Below are positions 13,476-27,101 of a stretch of DNA of 64,000 nucleotides, in pieces. This stretch comes from Eutypella sp. D-1 (taxonomy: Eukaryota; Ascomycota; Sordariomycetes; Xylariales; Diatrypaceae): assembly GCA_023313575.1 (NCBI GenBank), contig JAJTTP010000008.1, forward strand, positions 868,001 through 932,000. Direction: 5' to 3'. Under the pieces are notes generated by a model. It saw only the letters and a list, made by a program, of their open reading frames with translations. It did no database searches and had not been told where the DNA came from. Each line of letters starts with the position of its first letter. Position 1 is the first letter of the stretch. The translations under genes and the position numbers were made by a program.

Positions 13476-16400
13476 GCTTGGGTGGGTTGTTTGTGATGGC
13501 CCCCTTTCTTCTTTTTTGGGGGGCGGAGGTTTCTTTAGTCTTTTATATAGGTTGTAGGAATAGGGGTATTAGCTTGTGTTTGAACACCTTACAATGAAAA
13601 TTTCTATGACTGAGTGTAATAGAATAGCGTGTACTGGGTGACCATAAGTTAAGTCTAGTGGTAGATTTTATTTGTCGGCGTAATGCTTGGCAGAGTAACG
13701 GACGACGTATACCTTTGGCAGTCGGGCGTCACACATCAGGTCTGCTGATACCTCGATGTCATGTAGTTGCTTGAAAGCTATGTAGCTTATAGCGCAGTTC
13801 TAGATATACCTCACTGTTAGACCTGTGACATTAACTATAAGTGGGAAAACACATAGGACGTAGGCGAAAAAGGAAGAGAGTTTATGGCTGCCAGTCAAGA
13901 TAATATATTCATCTTTTAATGTTCAATGAATCTTAGTCATCATCTTAGATAGGGGTCGCTATCACTAAGTAGTTTCCTATCGGTTCCGTCTAGGTCCTCC
14001 GGTCCATCATCTGTCCAGTTTATAGAGCTCTGATAACCCTAGCAGCCCTAAGAGCCTTAACAAACCTGGCATGGCCATCTAAAAATAGCTTGGCATGGAA
14101 GTACCAATCCTAAGCCAGTCTCAATAAGGCTAAGTTCGAATTCTAAGCCGTGCTAATCCGAACGGACCGCATCTTGGTTACTTTCCTATTTAGGAAATGT
14201 GAATCTAGACTCGAGTATACGCGGCAGCGAAGAGCGAAGAGAGAGAAGGGGGAAAAGAAAAAGATGCCGTACCAAAGGATTGACACCGCAACACCTTGTT
14301 CGGGGATACTACGAATTCCTATCCCATTCCTATCGACGATGTTTGTTTTCTGGCGCCACCTGCTAGGTCAAATCATTCTAAGCACACTTAATCTCATCCT
14401 TGGACAATTGCATGATTGATGTTTCATACCACGAAGAAGAAAAAAACCATAAACTTACCGGCTACGGCCTTGCCCTGTTACTATGAAGTAGTCTATACCG
14501 TAGGAGCCCGGTTATCTATACTCCCATCGCTTCACTGCTTATCTACAGCCACCTACGTCTATCGTGACAATTAAAAGGAGCATTAATATCATCTCGCCGT
14601 GTAGGAAGTTAATTTACCTATACACGACCTCGGCCTCACGGGCACTGCTTCACCGATACACGCCCCGGTCGGAATCATATTGTACTCGTGCCTGTCGTCT
14701 CAGGTGTCATCAGTCCAAGCCGACGGTTTGCTGGGTTAGAATGGTCAGCGTGTTATGCGGACTACTGATAGGCCTTGAAGTTTCGCCAGTGGGCTAAGTA
14801 GGTAGATAGGAGGAATGAGAATGGCTTCATCATGTCGGTCTACTTATCGGTGCTCAATTTGCCATCTTGGCGGGGTGTGGGATGTGCAAGATAGGTTCTT
14901 GATGGTTAAAATCCGTAACGGTAGACTCTTCCACGATATGCCTTCTCTTGTTCGTCCCACATGTTGGTTATCGGGCCGGATTGAGAATATAGGTTCTGGA
15001 AATATGAAAATTTGATGCCTACACCGCTGCATATTTTGAGGGACCAAGAGGCCGGGCAGGAAGGTTGTAAGAAGGCAATTAATGAGGGCGTATTTGATCG
15101 CGCCAGATCCTGGCCATAGGAAGCAAGGCCCTCGAAAAGTCCGCTAACATAGCATAGTTCCTATCAAAGCTTAGCTGTGGTGAGTCAGCGTAATGTTCGC
15201 TTCCAGGTGCAGAAGTGAATTCGTGCATCAGGCTATAGGATTTTCTTGGACTAGGAGATAGGCCTGGCAGTCTAATTACGGCCATGTGCAGTGGGATGCC
15301 TCGGGCAAGCCGACATCAAGGTCATGGCCACCAACGAAAGCCCAACATTGACGTTGTAGGGAATTGGAGGAGCCTATCGCAGGACTCAGGCACATGATTT
15401 AGGCTTTGTTGGGGGCACCCACTGCCGAATTTTTCGTCGCTGACAGGGAGGGATTGCGAAACGGAGGCAGCCGTATTGCATGGGCACAACTCATTTTCTC
15501 GCCGGAATGTATTAGAGCAGAAGGAAATTACGAGGAGGGCTGGCTGGCGGTCACTAAAGTGACAGGGGCTCTCGCGTTTCTAGCTCATGCATTGATATCG
15601 TGCTCATGAGCGTCCACAAAGGAGATAGGCATGAGTATGCGCAGTGTAAAGCGGTAGTCGAGGTTGTCCTCTCGGAACCGTGCCGGTATCACGGCGGATA
15701 TGCGGTGATGCGATAACGAATGCGCCGCTATAGGGGGCATCTCGAAACGCGCTGGCGGGGGCCCGGAGAAGGTTAGCAAAAAGTTTGCGTAGGTCTTATC
15801 AGTGGATCGCAGGTGAGTTGAAGGGGGGTGCCACTTTGTTTTCTTTCATTTCTTAACCCATGTCTTTTTTTGGGATTGGGCTCCAAGCTGTCGTGTTAGA
15901 GATGGGAGGGGCGACTTCAAAGGAACTTGGGAGGGGCATGTGTCGGACGTAGGCCCGAATCGTCGTCGCCGTCATCCAACACCATGTTCATCACCATGTC
16001 CGTTACCCGCAGCCCGATGTCCACTTCACCTTTCTCGACAGCACCTTGCTGACAGATTAAGAGACAGGCGAGAGAGAATTTGCTCTCGGTGGATAAGGGC
16101 CATGTGATTCTGGCCCTTGTGTTTACCCACACAAATAGATCGGCACCCAATATGTGCCCCTTGCCCCTGGTGGCCGGTCCAGGTTGCGGTGGACGGGCCA
16201 GCCAGGGGCTGGAGCGGGAGAAACCATCTCGCAGTAGCTCCCGAGGGAGGCCTGAGAGGCCCTTGCTTGATTGCTGCGTTGTACTTCGTACGCGTGGGTT
16301 TGGGAGGTCTAGTGTCTCTCATGTGGATACGGACTGCTACCCATATCTATCTTCATGCCCACGTTTCGCCCACTCAGATAATGGTTGGGCAATGGTTGTA

Positions 16401-19400
16401 GGTTATGGCGAATATCGCCTGCCCTGCTGGCCAAATGTATCCGTTCGGGTGGAGAGGCTCCTCAACCGGCGCTGCAAGTATATCATACGCGCGAGACGCG
16501 GGCTGCGCGTGCTTGCAATGCAACGAATATGGATATCGGCGCGTGAAAGAGTAGAGTTAATTGATGTTGGATGTTGGATGTTGGGTGTTTTCTGGTCCTG
16601 TTTTACAAGGTCGATGCGATCTGGCAAGACTTGTTGACTTGGCGACTGTAAGCAACACGCACCAATCAACAAGCAGGATAGGGCTATCAAGACTCTGCTA
16701 CCTAGAACTAGAGTTCTAGTAGCCCCTATTTAGGGAAACCGAGGTGTTGCTCTTAGCTATAACAGCATAATCTATAGTGCACAGAGTGCATTTGATCGCG
16801 ATTGATTACTGTTACATGTTCTCGCTACCTTTTTACCGATACTGGCCGAAGAACACCAGTCCTCTTCAAGTCCCGATTGCACGTCGTCGTATATTACCCT
16901 CCATGTCATCATCCATGTCTCAACCAATAAATGGATGGTTCGGAGGTGGTTGTGTTGCTACCATGCTTTCGGCATGAATATAGTCATGTCGGCAGGCGTG
17001 CCGTGGCTATCCTAGTAGCACTGTCGATGAGTGATGGATATGCAATGCTACGCAGGTGCACATTGATTCATCTACATATAGTGATACGTTTGTAAATGTC
17101 TCTTAACTCCTGGCCATCGAGAGGTCCTGATAGGTTGCTCTATTCCGCACCTAATGCATGTATGCGAAGAGGGGAGGAGACGTTTTTGCCTCACCTTCTC
17201 TGCCCGTCACACACTCTTAGACCTTCAGTTGTTAGCTTGACACCGCACTGTCATATCCTGGCAACGCGCGTGCGGCTCTGCTACATGGCGACTAGCCAGG
17301 TTGCCATCGGCTGTTTCGCTTAGGCAGCGCGCTGCAGGCACTCATGTGCCATGGGAACTCCCATGCCAATAAAAGAGATGGTACACGGCTTGCGTGATGG
17401 AAGGAGGCTGAGAGGATCATTAAGCTAGCACACTCTCTGCTACGTTAATAAATGGTGCATTTAAACAACCTACATCGAAACTAGGGGCGACACCAAGTCG
17501 TTGGTACCCAATGCGGGAATACCGGGTTTTCCGAGTGCTAGCGATTGATAGCCGAAGCTTGGCATTTGTTTCGTGGGGGTTGGCCGGACCATGGGCCCAT
17601 GGCATACTTGTAGCGATCCGCCAACTCTTCTAGTGTACTAGTGTACTTGACTGCTGAAGGTGTTGGACGAATTCGCCGATTATCAGAGTCTTATACGAAG
17701 TAGGTAGGTAATTAGTTTATAAAGGCAGATGTAAACATCGTATACCTAATAACTTACTTAAGCTGATATATCTATTAACAGGTCCGCATATCCGTCTATC
17801 CGTACGTGCATAGATTTTACTAATAACCCTCTCACACAGCTTCGAAACCACGAGACATCCAAGTATGCTTCGCAGCCCATGCTAAATACCTAGCTAAATA
17901 GTATGTAACCAAACAATCTTGATTGCTTGGAAGCCTTCAGAACTTCCGAAGCCCGCCTTTCATCCGCCACCCCACTACCTGACGTCATATCACGTATTGA
18001 TAACACCAAATGGAAGTCGAAAAGCCTATTATACCTGGGACCGATGAACGTCTTTTTTGCTTGTCTGTGACATGGTTGCATGGTTGCATGGTTGCATACT
18101 GGCAGAACTGGGTAGGTTGATAGGTCCCCAAGTCTCTTCCTTACCCTTGCCCATATTATACAAACGTAATTATGCCCTCAGGGTGGTACGAATTCGGCTC
18201 CATTATTCAGAGATTTTTCTTAGAGTTCTGGAACGTTAAGAGTGGTGTGGATAGAGGGGGGCAGTGCAGCAATCCACAGATAAGGGGGAAAAGGCTGGAA
18301 GCCCTGGAGGCCTGGAAAGTTAAGCTATCCATAGTCTTGTCTACGCGGCTAGTCTAGTTGATATAGTTAGGTGGCTAATGAATCACATCACCTAACAATC
18401 ACAATTGACATTTTCACCAGCTTACCGCTATATCCTTGGATCGATCTGGGTGGCTTGCGACCATCTATCTTCCCGTTCTACATATACCCTCCCTAAGCCT
18501 CCATTTACGGGCAAATGGCATCGGGTGTAGGTACAGTACCTGACTTATGCATGCATTTAAGTTCCATGGCCAGGGTTTGGTTGGTATGCACACGAGAGGT
18601 TTGCCGTGCCTGCAGTAACCTACACATCTGATGTTGTGTGTCGTTGCACAAACCACATATCGCAGCCTATCGCAGCCACCCTTTTTTTTTTCCAGCCGGG
18701 GATTAATCTGGTCATTGGGAAATCCGTCTATGGACAGGATGCTATATCTTTGTCGACTGCTAAACTACCAACTGTTAAATATAGAATGCCACCCATCACC
18801 TAGGTAGTCGTTAGCCACCATTATCCGCTCGCTATAATATCTAGCTCTAGCTGCTACTCCGTATTCCGATTATGGGGGGTTACAAAGAACGATGCTACAA
18901 GGCCCGGGCTACAGTAGCGGGCGCTGGCTCCTGATCGGCCCGTTGAATGACTACAGTAGAAAGGACCAGGTCAATCTTCAGATCCACATCTTGACTTTCC
19001 TAATCGGCCGGTGCAGGTGCACGTACGTACGGGTACTGCCCAGGTGGTGTTGTACAGTAGTTAACATTCTAGCTCGCACCCAGACAACTTGCACAAGAGA
19101 AGTCTGGCTCGGCTTACATCGACGTACGTACACCACATACGATACTTACGACACACACTTTGACACACGATACACTGGTGATGTCGACTTTCTGTTCTCT
19201 GTTGGTCCCCATAAGTAAATTTGGGGACACGAAAGCCGGCTGGGCCAGTAAAAGAACCAGGATCCGATCTCCCGGTCTCCCCACGATAATCATTTTGCAG
19301 TCGCTTCTGTATCGCATTGATGGAAGCCGCCGAGGACAGACTTGACACAGGCCTGATCCGGATACACGAGATGGGGATAGCGGCGTCCGGCGATAATGTA

Positions 19401-20628
19401 TCTACCATTCCGTACTTACACTAACTACAAGCCCTGGAGAGCTCTAACGGATCCCCATTTTTATATTCGGGTCGGTCGGCTTGTTACCCTGTCGGCCTGG
19501 CTTGTCCCTGGGCAAGCCTGGAGGCCCTGGGCATCTTACGACGATGTAAGAAACGCAGAGAAGGAAAAGAAGTGGGAAAATCTTCGAAGGATTTATAGAT
19601 TGGGCCCCATATATACATTTTACATGGGGTTCTCTCATCTACGGATGCTCTGGACTGGCGAACTGCACCAGGCCCAGCATTTTCAAGGTTGCCTATCGGA
19701 ACTAACTCTTTTTTCATAAAAAATAAAAATAAAAATCGTATCTACACATATACATAGGCAGCTTAGGTACATCCAGGGATACTAAATACTTCTAAGTGGC
19801 TCTTAGTAGCACCCACACCAACATCGCATCACATTCTGCATAGTTGAATCCGACTTCGACCTACCTTAGGTAAGTAAGTCGGTATTCATACATAACCCCC
19901 TTTCCCTATCACCTCACCTACTGCTCATAGCCTGGGTTCCGTGGTTAATTAAGTAGTTGATTACTGGGTAGTTACTCCCTGGGTTGTACTTGGTTTGTTT
20001 GGTTGTTGCTAAAGTTGGTAAGTTTGTTTCACTCATAGACGTAATTCTAAACCTTATTTCTTCTTTGCCTTCTTCCAAGGTAAGGTTGTTTTTTGCCTTT
20101 GCCTTTGCCTTATTTCACAAATTTTCTTAAAACCTTCAATCTTTCACAACCCCCTCTTCCCCTCCTCAAATGTTTGATCCCCGCTGCCATTTTTATGTCT
20201 TGTCGTTCGCTTTGTTAGCCCATCGTTAGGTTGAACCCATAAATTCTTTCTATCACTCTACTCTCACGGAATCACCTCCACATATTACACCAGTCCATTT
20301 GACAGAGGGACAAGCCCATAATTTACCCTATGACCAGAATGGGATTCCCGTAACCCTTACTTCTTTCCTATTTTACTGCATGCCTTAATCCTGATCCACA
20401 AGCAAAAGGCTTTCTCTTCACTCTTCACTGAGCCAGGAGGGGAAAGGTATTCTGAGGGAACTACAGAGTGGACCCGCCCGAATACCTTGAAGCTGTAAAG
20501 CAATTCATTAAAAAAAAAATCAACTCCTCTAACCTTGGAGATATACCTAGGCCTCGCTTCCTCTACTGGTCAACTGGTACCTCTTCTACTCAGTGCCACC
20601 AATCTTTTTTCATCCTATAGCACTGAAG
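13476..20628. other. 7-kb gene-poor region
   Basis: I find no reading frame with family motifs or a consistent exon chain. The longest open frame (16080-16637) does not begin with ATG and resembles nothing I know. The stretch contains short palindromes (for example CTAGAACT and its complement near 16703-16720), three tandem copies of an 8-base unit TGGTTGCA at 18073-18096, and T/C-rich sequence with repeated TTTGCC near 20085-20112. The T/C-rich DNA from about 20000 is probably the promoter and leader of the PRM10-like gene. Confidence 0.45.
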
Positions 20629-23294
20629 ATGGACAACTCGGCCAACACTGGCCACCCTGCTCAGGAAGCCGTGGGCTCCACATACTCGACAGGAGATGCC
20701 ACACAGAGTCCCGCCTCTCCCACCATCCCTCCTGCCAATAGGAAGGAAAAGGGTCGTGTGCGGTTTAACAGTACCGCTGGGACGGCACCGCCAGGTCCGT
20801 CATCACCTCTGTCCGGATATGAACCTAGAAATGAATCCGCAATGCCTATACCGCAACTCCCCCGGCCCTCCGTCTTGCGCGGCAACTCCTACAACTCGGT
20901 AGCTAGTGAGCCCGACGACGCCGATAATATAGCCGATGACCCTGATTCTGAGAAAGTAAGACAAGCATTTGCAGCACAAGAGCGCGCTCAACATGTCGCC
21001 GCAAGTCTCATTGGATCCTTCTCCGCCCCTGGTTCTAGAAGAACCTCAGTCGACTCCGAAGCCGAAACTATCAGCAGTAGTGGTGGTTTCCTTCAGTCAT
21101 CCTCTCCCGGAATCCCCCTTAACGACTTGAATTTAGGAATTAACGAGCATCAGACAGGAGATGGACGGCATGGACACGGACGGGAACTTCCATTCGAGGA
21201 ACACCGAGCCCTAAAGAAAGCCGCCTATGAACTGGTGCGATCACATTCTCGTAAAGACAAACCAGATGCTCATCTCCCGCATGTCCCGGCAGGAGATCCT
21301 GGCACTGTCACCCGCCCTAGCACACCGGTCGAGGAACAAGGCTTCGCTGAGCATTACGTGCCACCCCCAACGCAGTACCGTGGAGGCGTGTTGTCAAACT
21401 TACTCAAACTCTACAAGACCCCGGAGCCGGTAGAAAGGCGGAAATCAGAGATCAGCGAGTATTCCACGCCCGGCGACTCGGGCGTGAGTACCCCGACTCG
21501 CAGAAAATGGTACGAGCAGAACAAATCGCAAGATACCTTGTCCAACCTAGTCGAGGCCTCGGTGCGCCTTGGTGCACTCGCTGGCACCCCTGGTACGCGA
21601 TCCAGCCTCGTTTCAAACCAGACTAGCGGGGCTGGAACACCTGAGAAATTCGGGCGCCCAAAGCGGCCTAAGCATAAGCGAACATCGAGCAACAGGCTAC
21701 TAGCCTTCAGTCGAAACCGGATGGACGACGAGATCAAGATTACTGTTCATATCGCCGAGACTCTCAGTCGCCAGAAGTATATCATTAGACTATGCCGGGC
21801 TCTGATGCTCTTCGGCGCCCCGACGCACCGCCTCGAGGAATATTTGCAGATGACTGCGAGAGTCCTCGAAATCGATAGCCAATTTTTGTATCTGCCTGGT
21901 TGCATGATCATCTCTTTCGACGATAGGTCGACACATACGACCGAGGTAAAGATCGTCAGGTGAGCTCCTTCCACACTTAGCTAACTAGCTGGTGCTTTGC
22001 ATCATGTCTCTAACTTGCGTACTACTAGAACTGCTCAAGGTATCGAGCTCGGAAAGCTTAAGGACGTCCACGAGATTTACAAAGAAGTCTTACACGATAT
22101 TATAAGCGTCGACGAAGCGATTGATAGACTAACGAAGACGATGGAAGCCAAGGAGAAGTACAATAGATGGGTGAGAGTCCTGGGCTACGGTCTTGCCAGC
22201 GCTACGGTCGCTCCATTTGGTTTCGAAGGCCGTTTCATCGACCTGCCCATGTGCTTCGTTCTCGGGACTATAGTTGGTTACCTGCAGCTCATTGCCGCCC
22301 CGGCCTCGCCGATCTATAACAATGTCTTCGAGGTGGGAGCTAGCATCATAACCAGCTTCGCGGCGAGAGGCCTGGGTAGCATTGGCCGTAACGATATGTT
22401 TTGTTTTTCGGCTATGGCGCAGAGCTCTATAGCCCTCATCCTTCCTGGTTGGCTTGTCTGTGAGTCTACACCATGCGCTCGGGCCGTCGTGCCACAAAAA
22501 AGTGTATACGACTGACTTTTGCTAGTGTGTTCCGCCCTTGAACTCCAGTCCAAGGCCATCGTCCCGGGGTCAATCCGTATGGTGTACGCTATTATCTATT
22601 CACTCTTCCTCGGATTCGGCATGACAATTGGCACCGTCCTCTATGGTCTTTTCGACCAAAAAGCCACAATCTCGACATCCTGCAACAATCCGTTGCCTCC
22701 ATACTATCGCTTCTTCTTTGTGCCCTTGTTCAGCTTCTGCCTGGCTTTCGTGAATCAAGCCAAGTGGGAGCAGATGCCTGTCCAGATCATCATCGCCTTC
22801 GCTGGCTATATCGTCAACTTCTTTACGGGTAGACGGATTGGTTCGGCACCTCAGATCGCTAATACACTGGGTGCTTTAACCATCGGCATCCTAGCCAACC
22901 TATACTCCCGTGTGAAGCACGGTGTTGCCGCAGCTGCTCTACTTCCTGCCATATTCGTGCAGGTCCCAAGTGGCCTTGCCGCTACTGGCAGTTTGGTCGC
23001 TGGGTTGCAAACAGCTAATCAGGTCATTAACTCTAACGCGACGATTAATGGAACCGACGGCGTAAGCTTTTCAATCTCTTCCCTTCTCTTTTCCCGTCAA
23101 TATTAAGATATGCTGACTAAGGCCACGGATAGGTTGCGGTCACCGACACGAATGGCGGTGAAATGAACGGTATGATCTACAGCGTCGCGGGAACTATGAT
23201 CCAGATCGCCATCGGCATCACAGTGGGGCTGTTCTTGAGTGCACTCCTGATCTATCCTCTCGGGAAACGGAGAAGCGGTCTGTTTACCCTTTAG
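20629..23294 (+). CDS. PRM10: PRM10/ThrE-like multi-pass membrane protein
   Basis: Four exons: 20629-21959, 22029-22459, 22526-23061 and 23133-23294, giving about 819 residues. The first ~365 residues are polar, Ser/Pro-rich and likely disordered and cytoplasmic. The conserved domain starts near residue 366 (ITVHIAETLSRQKY, MLFGAPTHRLEEYL, LYLPGCMIISFDD), the signature of the ThrE/DUF1212 family, which in bacteria includes threonine exporters. It is followed by repeated hydrophobic segments (for example VRVLGYGLASATVAPFGF, MVYAIIYSLFLGFGMTIG, IIIAFAGYIVNFF), about ten membrane spans in all. Yeast Prm10 is a pheromone-regulated member. The ATG at 20629 is the first in frame; the frame is open further upstream but offers only a GTG. 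Substrate and direction of transport are not known. Family call firm, orthology to yeast PRM10 likely. Confidence 0.85.
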
Positions 23295-25650
23295 ATGTCA
23301 CGGCGCAAGATACATCTCGGATCAAATCAGGCGGAACACAACGCTACTTATGCGAGCCCGATACTTCATACCTTTCTCCCTCTAGCACTTGAACGTGGCA
23401 TGCGTCGGCACCTGATACCACAACAGCAAGCAAGCAAACAGGCGGGCGAACAATTGGCTTGATGATTTGAGAAACCCCACATAATTTTCTCCTACTACAC
23501 TATGCATGAACTCGATCACTTCGGGAAAACTACTAACGATAAAATAACGTCGGCGCATGGGAATTGGACCTGGGATGGGACTGGAAAAGGCGCTTTAGGC
23601 TTCGCTGACTTCGGAGTTTACATACACGAGACTCGGCGTTGATTGGGAGTTAATGATGCGAACATAGAGAGGGCTGGATTACTAGAAGGCGCATGCATAT
23701 GGCCGCTACCGCGGCACGATTCTGATGGTTTACTTTTCCTCTGTACACCCGTCTTTTGTTTGCCGGATCAGACCATATATAATTAATGACGAAGATAAAT
23801 ATGCACGCATACAGAAATAAGGATACCCCACAACCGATTCGCTGTTATTTCCAAGGTTAATGTTATCGCCAGTGCTTTCAATTAGCCCACGACAGCTGCG
23901 GGCATCGGCATGTTGCGGGAGGCAGAGCAGAGCGGAGCAGGACGAGTGCCATTGCTGGGCATGTAGCTTTTATGTGGAAAAGAATTTTATTTTTATTTTT
24001 CATTTCTATTTAACCCTCATTGTTTTATTTCACTCTTTTTACATGAACCACACAACGGCAACGATCTGTTATGTCGTGCCCTGTTGCGGGTTATGTTGAG
24101 GGAATGTGTCGGGCACGTTGCTTGTCGCTGAAGGTTCGGGGAAGGTAAGGGGTTGGATATAGCTCCTAGGGAATGCAGTAGACGTGCAAATATATAGATA
24201 CATATATGGCGAAAATATAATAGGACAGGTAGGCACATATGTACATGTGTGAACTGACTACGTTGGGTTGGTGTAGAAGTCTTTTTTTTTATCCGCCTCT
24301 ACGAAAAAGCGGCCTAAAAACCGAAAATAGGGGTTAAACTCGTCTAAGTGTATATAAGTTAGCGCCCACCCCTCCCCAAACATATAAGAAAAAGGGGTAG
24401 GGCAGGGGGGCGTGACAGTAGTGGGAGTGGGAGGGGAGTGGGAGGTGGCTTATGACTGACCGACCAATCAGAGCGACTCCGGTCCCGTAGGGGTTAGCCG
24501 GTTGTCACCATATCGCATCACACCATCCCCGGGGCCCGGCCGGGACCGACTACCCGCCTCGGGCCTTCGCATCCCCCCGGTTGTTGGGCTGGGTCCTGGC
24601 TGGCTGTTTTGGTTTAGTTTCGGCTCGCTCGCTCGCGCGCCTGTGTAGATCGATCGCGAGCCGTCGTGGTGGCGGTGGTGATCTTTGCCCACTTTGGTGG
24701 GTGGGCATTTTTTCTCCTGTCCGCCCACACGCACGCCCGCCCGCCGGCGGAATAGGAGAGCGATCCTCCCTTGTTTTTCTCATTCCACCGGCGCCGCCTG
24801 CCTGTACTGGGTGGCGTGGGATCGGATTAGCAAAATGGTATTGTCTTGAATTGCTCCGCGGTGTCCGGCTGCGTATCATAGGCGGATGCCGGGATGGGCT
24901 ACGGTGTTATTGTCACCACACGGGATATCACGGTAAGATGTTGAATCGAGACCAGTCGCCCGAAAGATATCAGACAGGAACAAAGAGAGGGGGGAAGGCT
25001 GATATGTGCCCGGAAATAGATAAGTTCTAATTACTATCTCGTATACTCCCCCGTAGCAGCGCACCGTTTAGTCATAAAAACGCCAGCCCAGCTCGGCAAG
25101 TCTCACATGCAACGACATGCCAATCAAACCGTACATACATACATGCACCCTCCGACGATTCGAACCCGGGGAAGAGCTTCCGTAAAGCCCAACCCCCCTT
25201 TCCCCCCTTCTTAAAGCGAGCGCAAGTGCGCGGTTGGAGTAGGGAAGAGAAGGACGGGAGAGAAGCTGATAAGAAATGAGGTTTTTCAAATCCCGGCTAT
25301 AGATGGATGAGTAGAGTAAGAGGGCACCACCATGCGATTTAATCCCGAGCTACGCATCCGCCGCGGCTTTTGCCCCTTCCCCATCCCCACAGCCCCAGGT
25401 CGATTAATATAAGTGAATAATCAAGTTAGAAGGAAAATGAGGAACGAAGCATTGCGTCGGGCCGACCGTATTTCGCGTAGTACCCGGAGGCGTTGATTTT
25501 TTTGGAGGGGATATTCTCAAAAGATAATATAACAAGAATAGGAGTCGGAGTAGCTAATTGGTATCATGATGGGGAAAAGGAGATGGGAGAGAAAGTGCGG
25601 CATCGCCCGGAGGGCGTTCAAGCCCAGCGGTCCCCGCCGTAGTGCCTCGC
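23295..25650. other. intergenic region with GC-rich structured segment
   Basis: This 2.3-kb gap separates the PRM10-like gene from the convergently oriented CAP20 gene. I find no coding gene. It contains a G-quadruplex-type motif at 24423-24442 (four runs of three or more G separated by 1-3 bases). A GC-rich block at 24460-24760 holds two stem-loops (arms 24621-24628/24656-24663 and 24686-24692/24701-24707), the second followed by six T. A tRNA T-arm-like string lies near 25150, but no tRNA folds around it. Confidence 0.45.
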
Positions 25651-26317
25651 TTAGTTCGCGGGGCCGTTCGCGGAGCCGTCCGAGGTGGTAGTGGCCTCCT
25701 TGGCCTTGGTCTTGCCGGCGTTCAGGTACTCGCCGAGCCAGGTCAGGGCCTCGTGGGAGACAACGAGCCCGGTGGTGACGAGGGCCTTGGCGAGAGTGAC
25801 GACACCCTCGCCGCCGGCGTTCTTATACTCGGCATTGTAGACGGCGAGGAGGTGGTCGCGGGTCTCGGTGCCCTTGCGGACGGGGAAGAGGACGAAGTCC
25901 TTGCCGTCGGTCCACAGCTCGCCGGTGGGCTTCTTCAGCGCGGGCAGCCGCTCGTCCACCTTGCTGAGCACCTGGTCGCCGAGCGCGTCGGCCTTTTTCA
26001 CGTACGGCGACACGTACTGGTACGGCCGCGACAGGTAGGGGATCACGGGCTTCGCCAACGTCTGGTACGCCGTGTCGCCCAGCTCTATCGACTTCTGGCC
26101 GTACGGGTTCTGCTTGATGGACGACAAGCTGTCGCTCACGAAGGGGTATTGGGTGATGTGCTGTCGTCGTCGGGCGAGCGCGGGCCCCAACTGTTAGTAG
26201 CTGTTACGAGATCCCATTTTCACCCCTAAGGGCGTAGGACAAGAGGGGAGAGTCTTAGCTTACCGAGAGAGTCGCGGAGGCCGGATGGACCTCACCGTTC
26301 ACTTGCGGCGCCGCCAT
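25651..26317 (-). CDS. CAP20: CAP20/perilipin-like lipid-droplet protein
   Basis: Two exons on the minus strand: 26264-26317 (18 codons) and 25651-26160, joined in phase 0, giving about 187 residues. The short first exon encodes MAAPQVNGEVHPASATLS, matching the start typical of fungal CAP20/MPL1 proteins. The core has HITQYPFVSDSL, NPYGQKSIELGDTAYQT, PYLSRPYQYVSPYVKKADALGD and KKPTGELW, which are hallmark stretches of the family. The C-terminus is Ala/Lys/Thr-rich. Family members coat lipid droplets; in Colletotrichum CAP20 is expressed in the appressorium and contributes to penetration, and in Metarhizium MPL1 affects droplet size and turgor. The acceptor at 26161-26162 was chosen over an upstream AG because it joins the conserved start directly to HITQYP. 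Confidence 0.93.
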
Positions 26318-27065
26318 TGTGAAGAGAAAAAAACGATCAAGTATACAGACAGATGCGTATAGAGGTGAATTTTTCTGTTTTTTGGGTTTTTTTCTGTATA
26401 GTAGCTAAAGAGCTCGTATATGTTAGTAGTGTGACGGGCGCAAAACCGCAAACAATAAGTTATGACGGGGCTCCGGCTGTGCCGGCGGAGAAGCAAATGC
26501 CACCGGTGTTAATGGAGGGTCACTAAAGCTTACTCGATGAATGCAGTTAAGCAAAGCAATGCCTGTCTCAGAATTGAAGCAGATACAGTGCTTACTTAGG
26601 TCGGTGAGGAATGTAGGGTTCCTGGTGGTGGCTGTTGCGATTCAGTCTAAGGGGGGTGTTTGGGTGTGGTGTATGCAGTAACGGGCTAAGACAAGGAGGA
26701 TAAGAGTAATCTTGGAGCACGTTGGGTATAGTATGAGCGTGCGGGCGCGATAATGGTGTGGTGCGGTATATGTATGGTGTGCGTGCTTAAAATATGGTGC
26801 AGTGCGTGGTTTGTGAATATGGAGGAGGAAGAGGAAGCTTAGAGTTGGTGGATGGTACGGAATTAAGATGTTTTTAAGAGAAAATATGGTAGTTATACGG
26901 GTATACGATGTTAGTGATATCCATGGATGTATATTATATGAAGAAGAGGTAATCCATGTACATACATACAGGGAAAGATGGCTGCATATATATGTACCTA
27001 ACCTAACAGCATTTTAACAGCAGCCAGCCTATTGCCTAGGTACACCTGAAAGCGATATCATATGA

Positions 27066-27101
<36 letters not shown>

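Noticed and set aside
16080..16637. 185-codon open frame on the plus strand
   Set aside because: It begins with TTG, has no recognisable motif, and overlaps equally long frames on the other strand.
25145..25200. GGTTCGAATC string resembling a tRNA T loop on the minus strand
   Set aside because: The flanking bases do not pair as a T stem, and no acceptor or anticodon stem can be formed.
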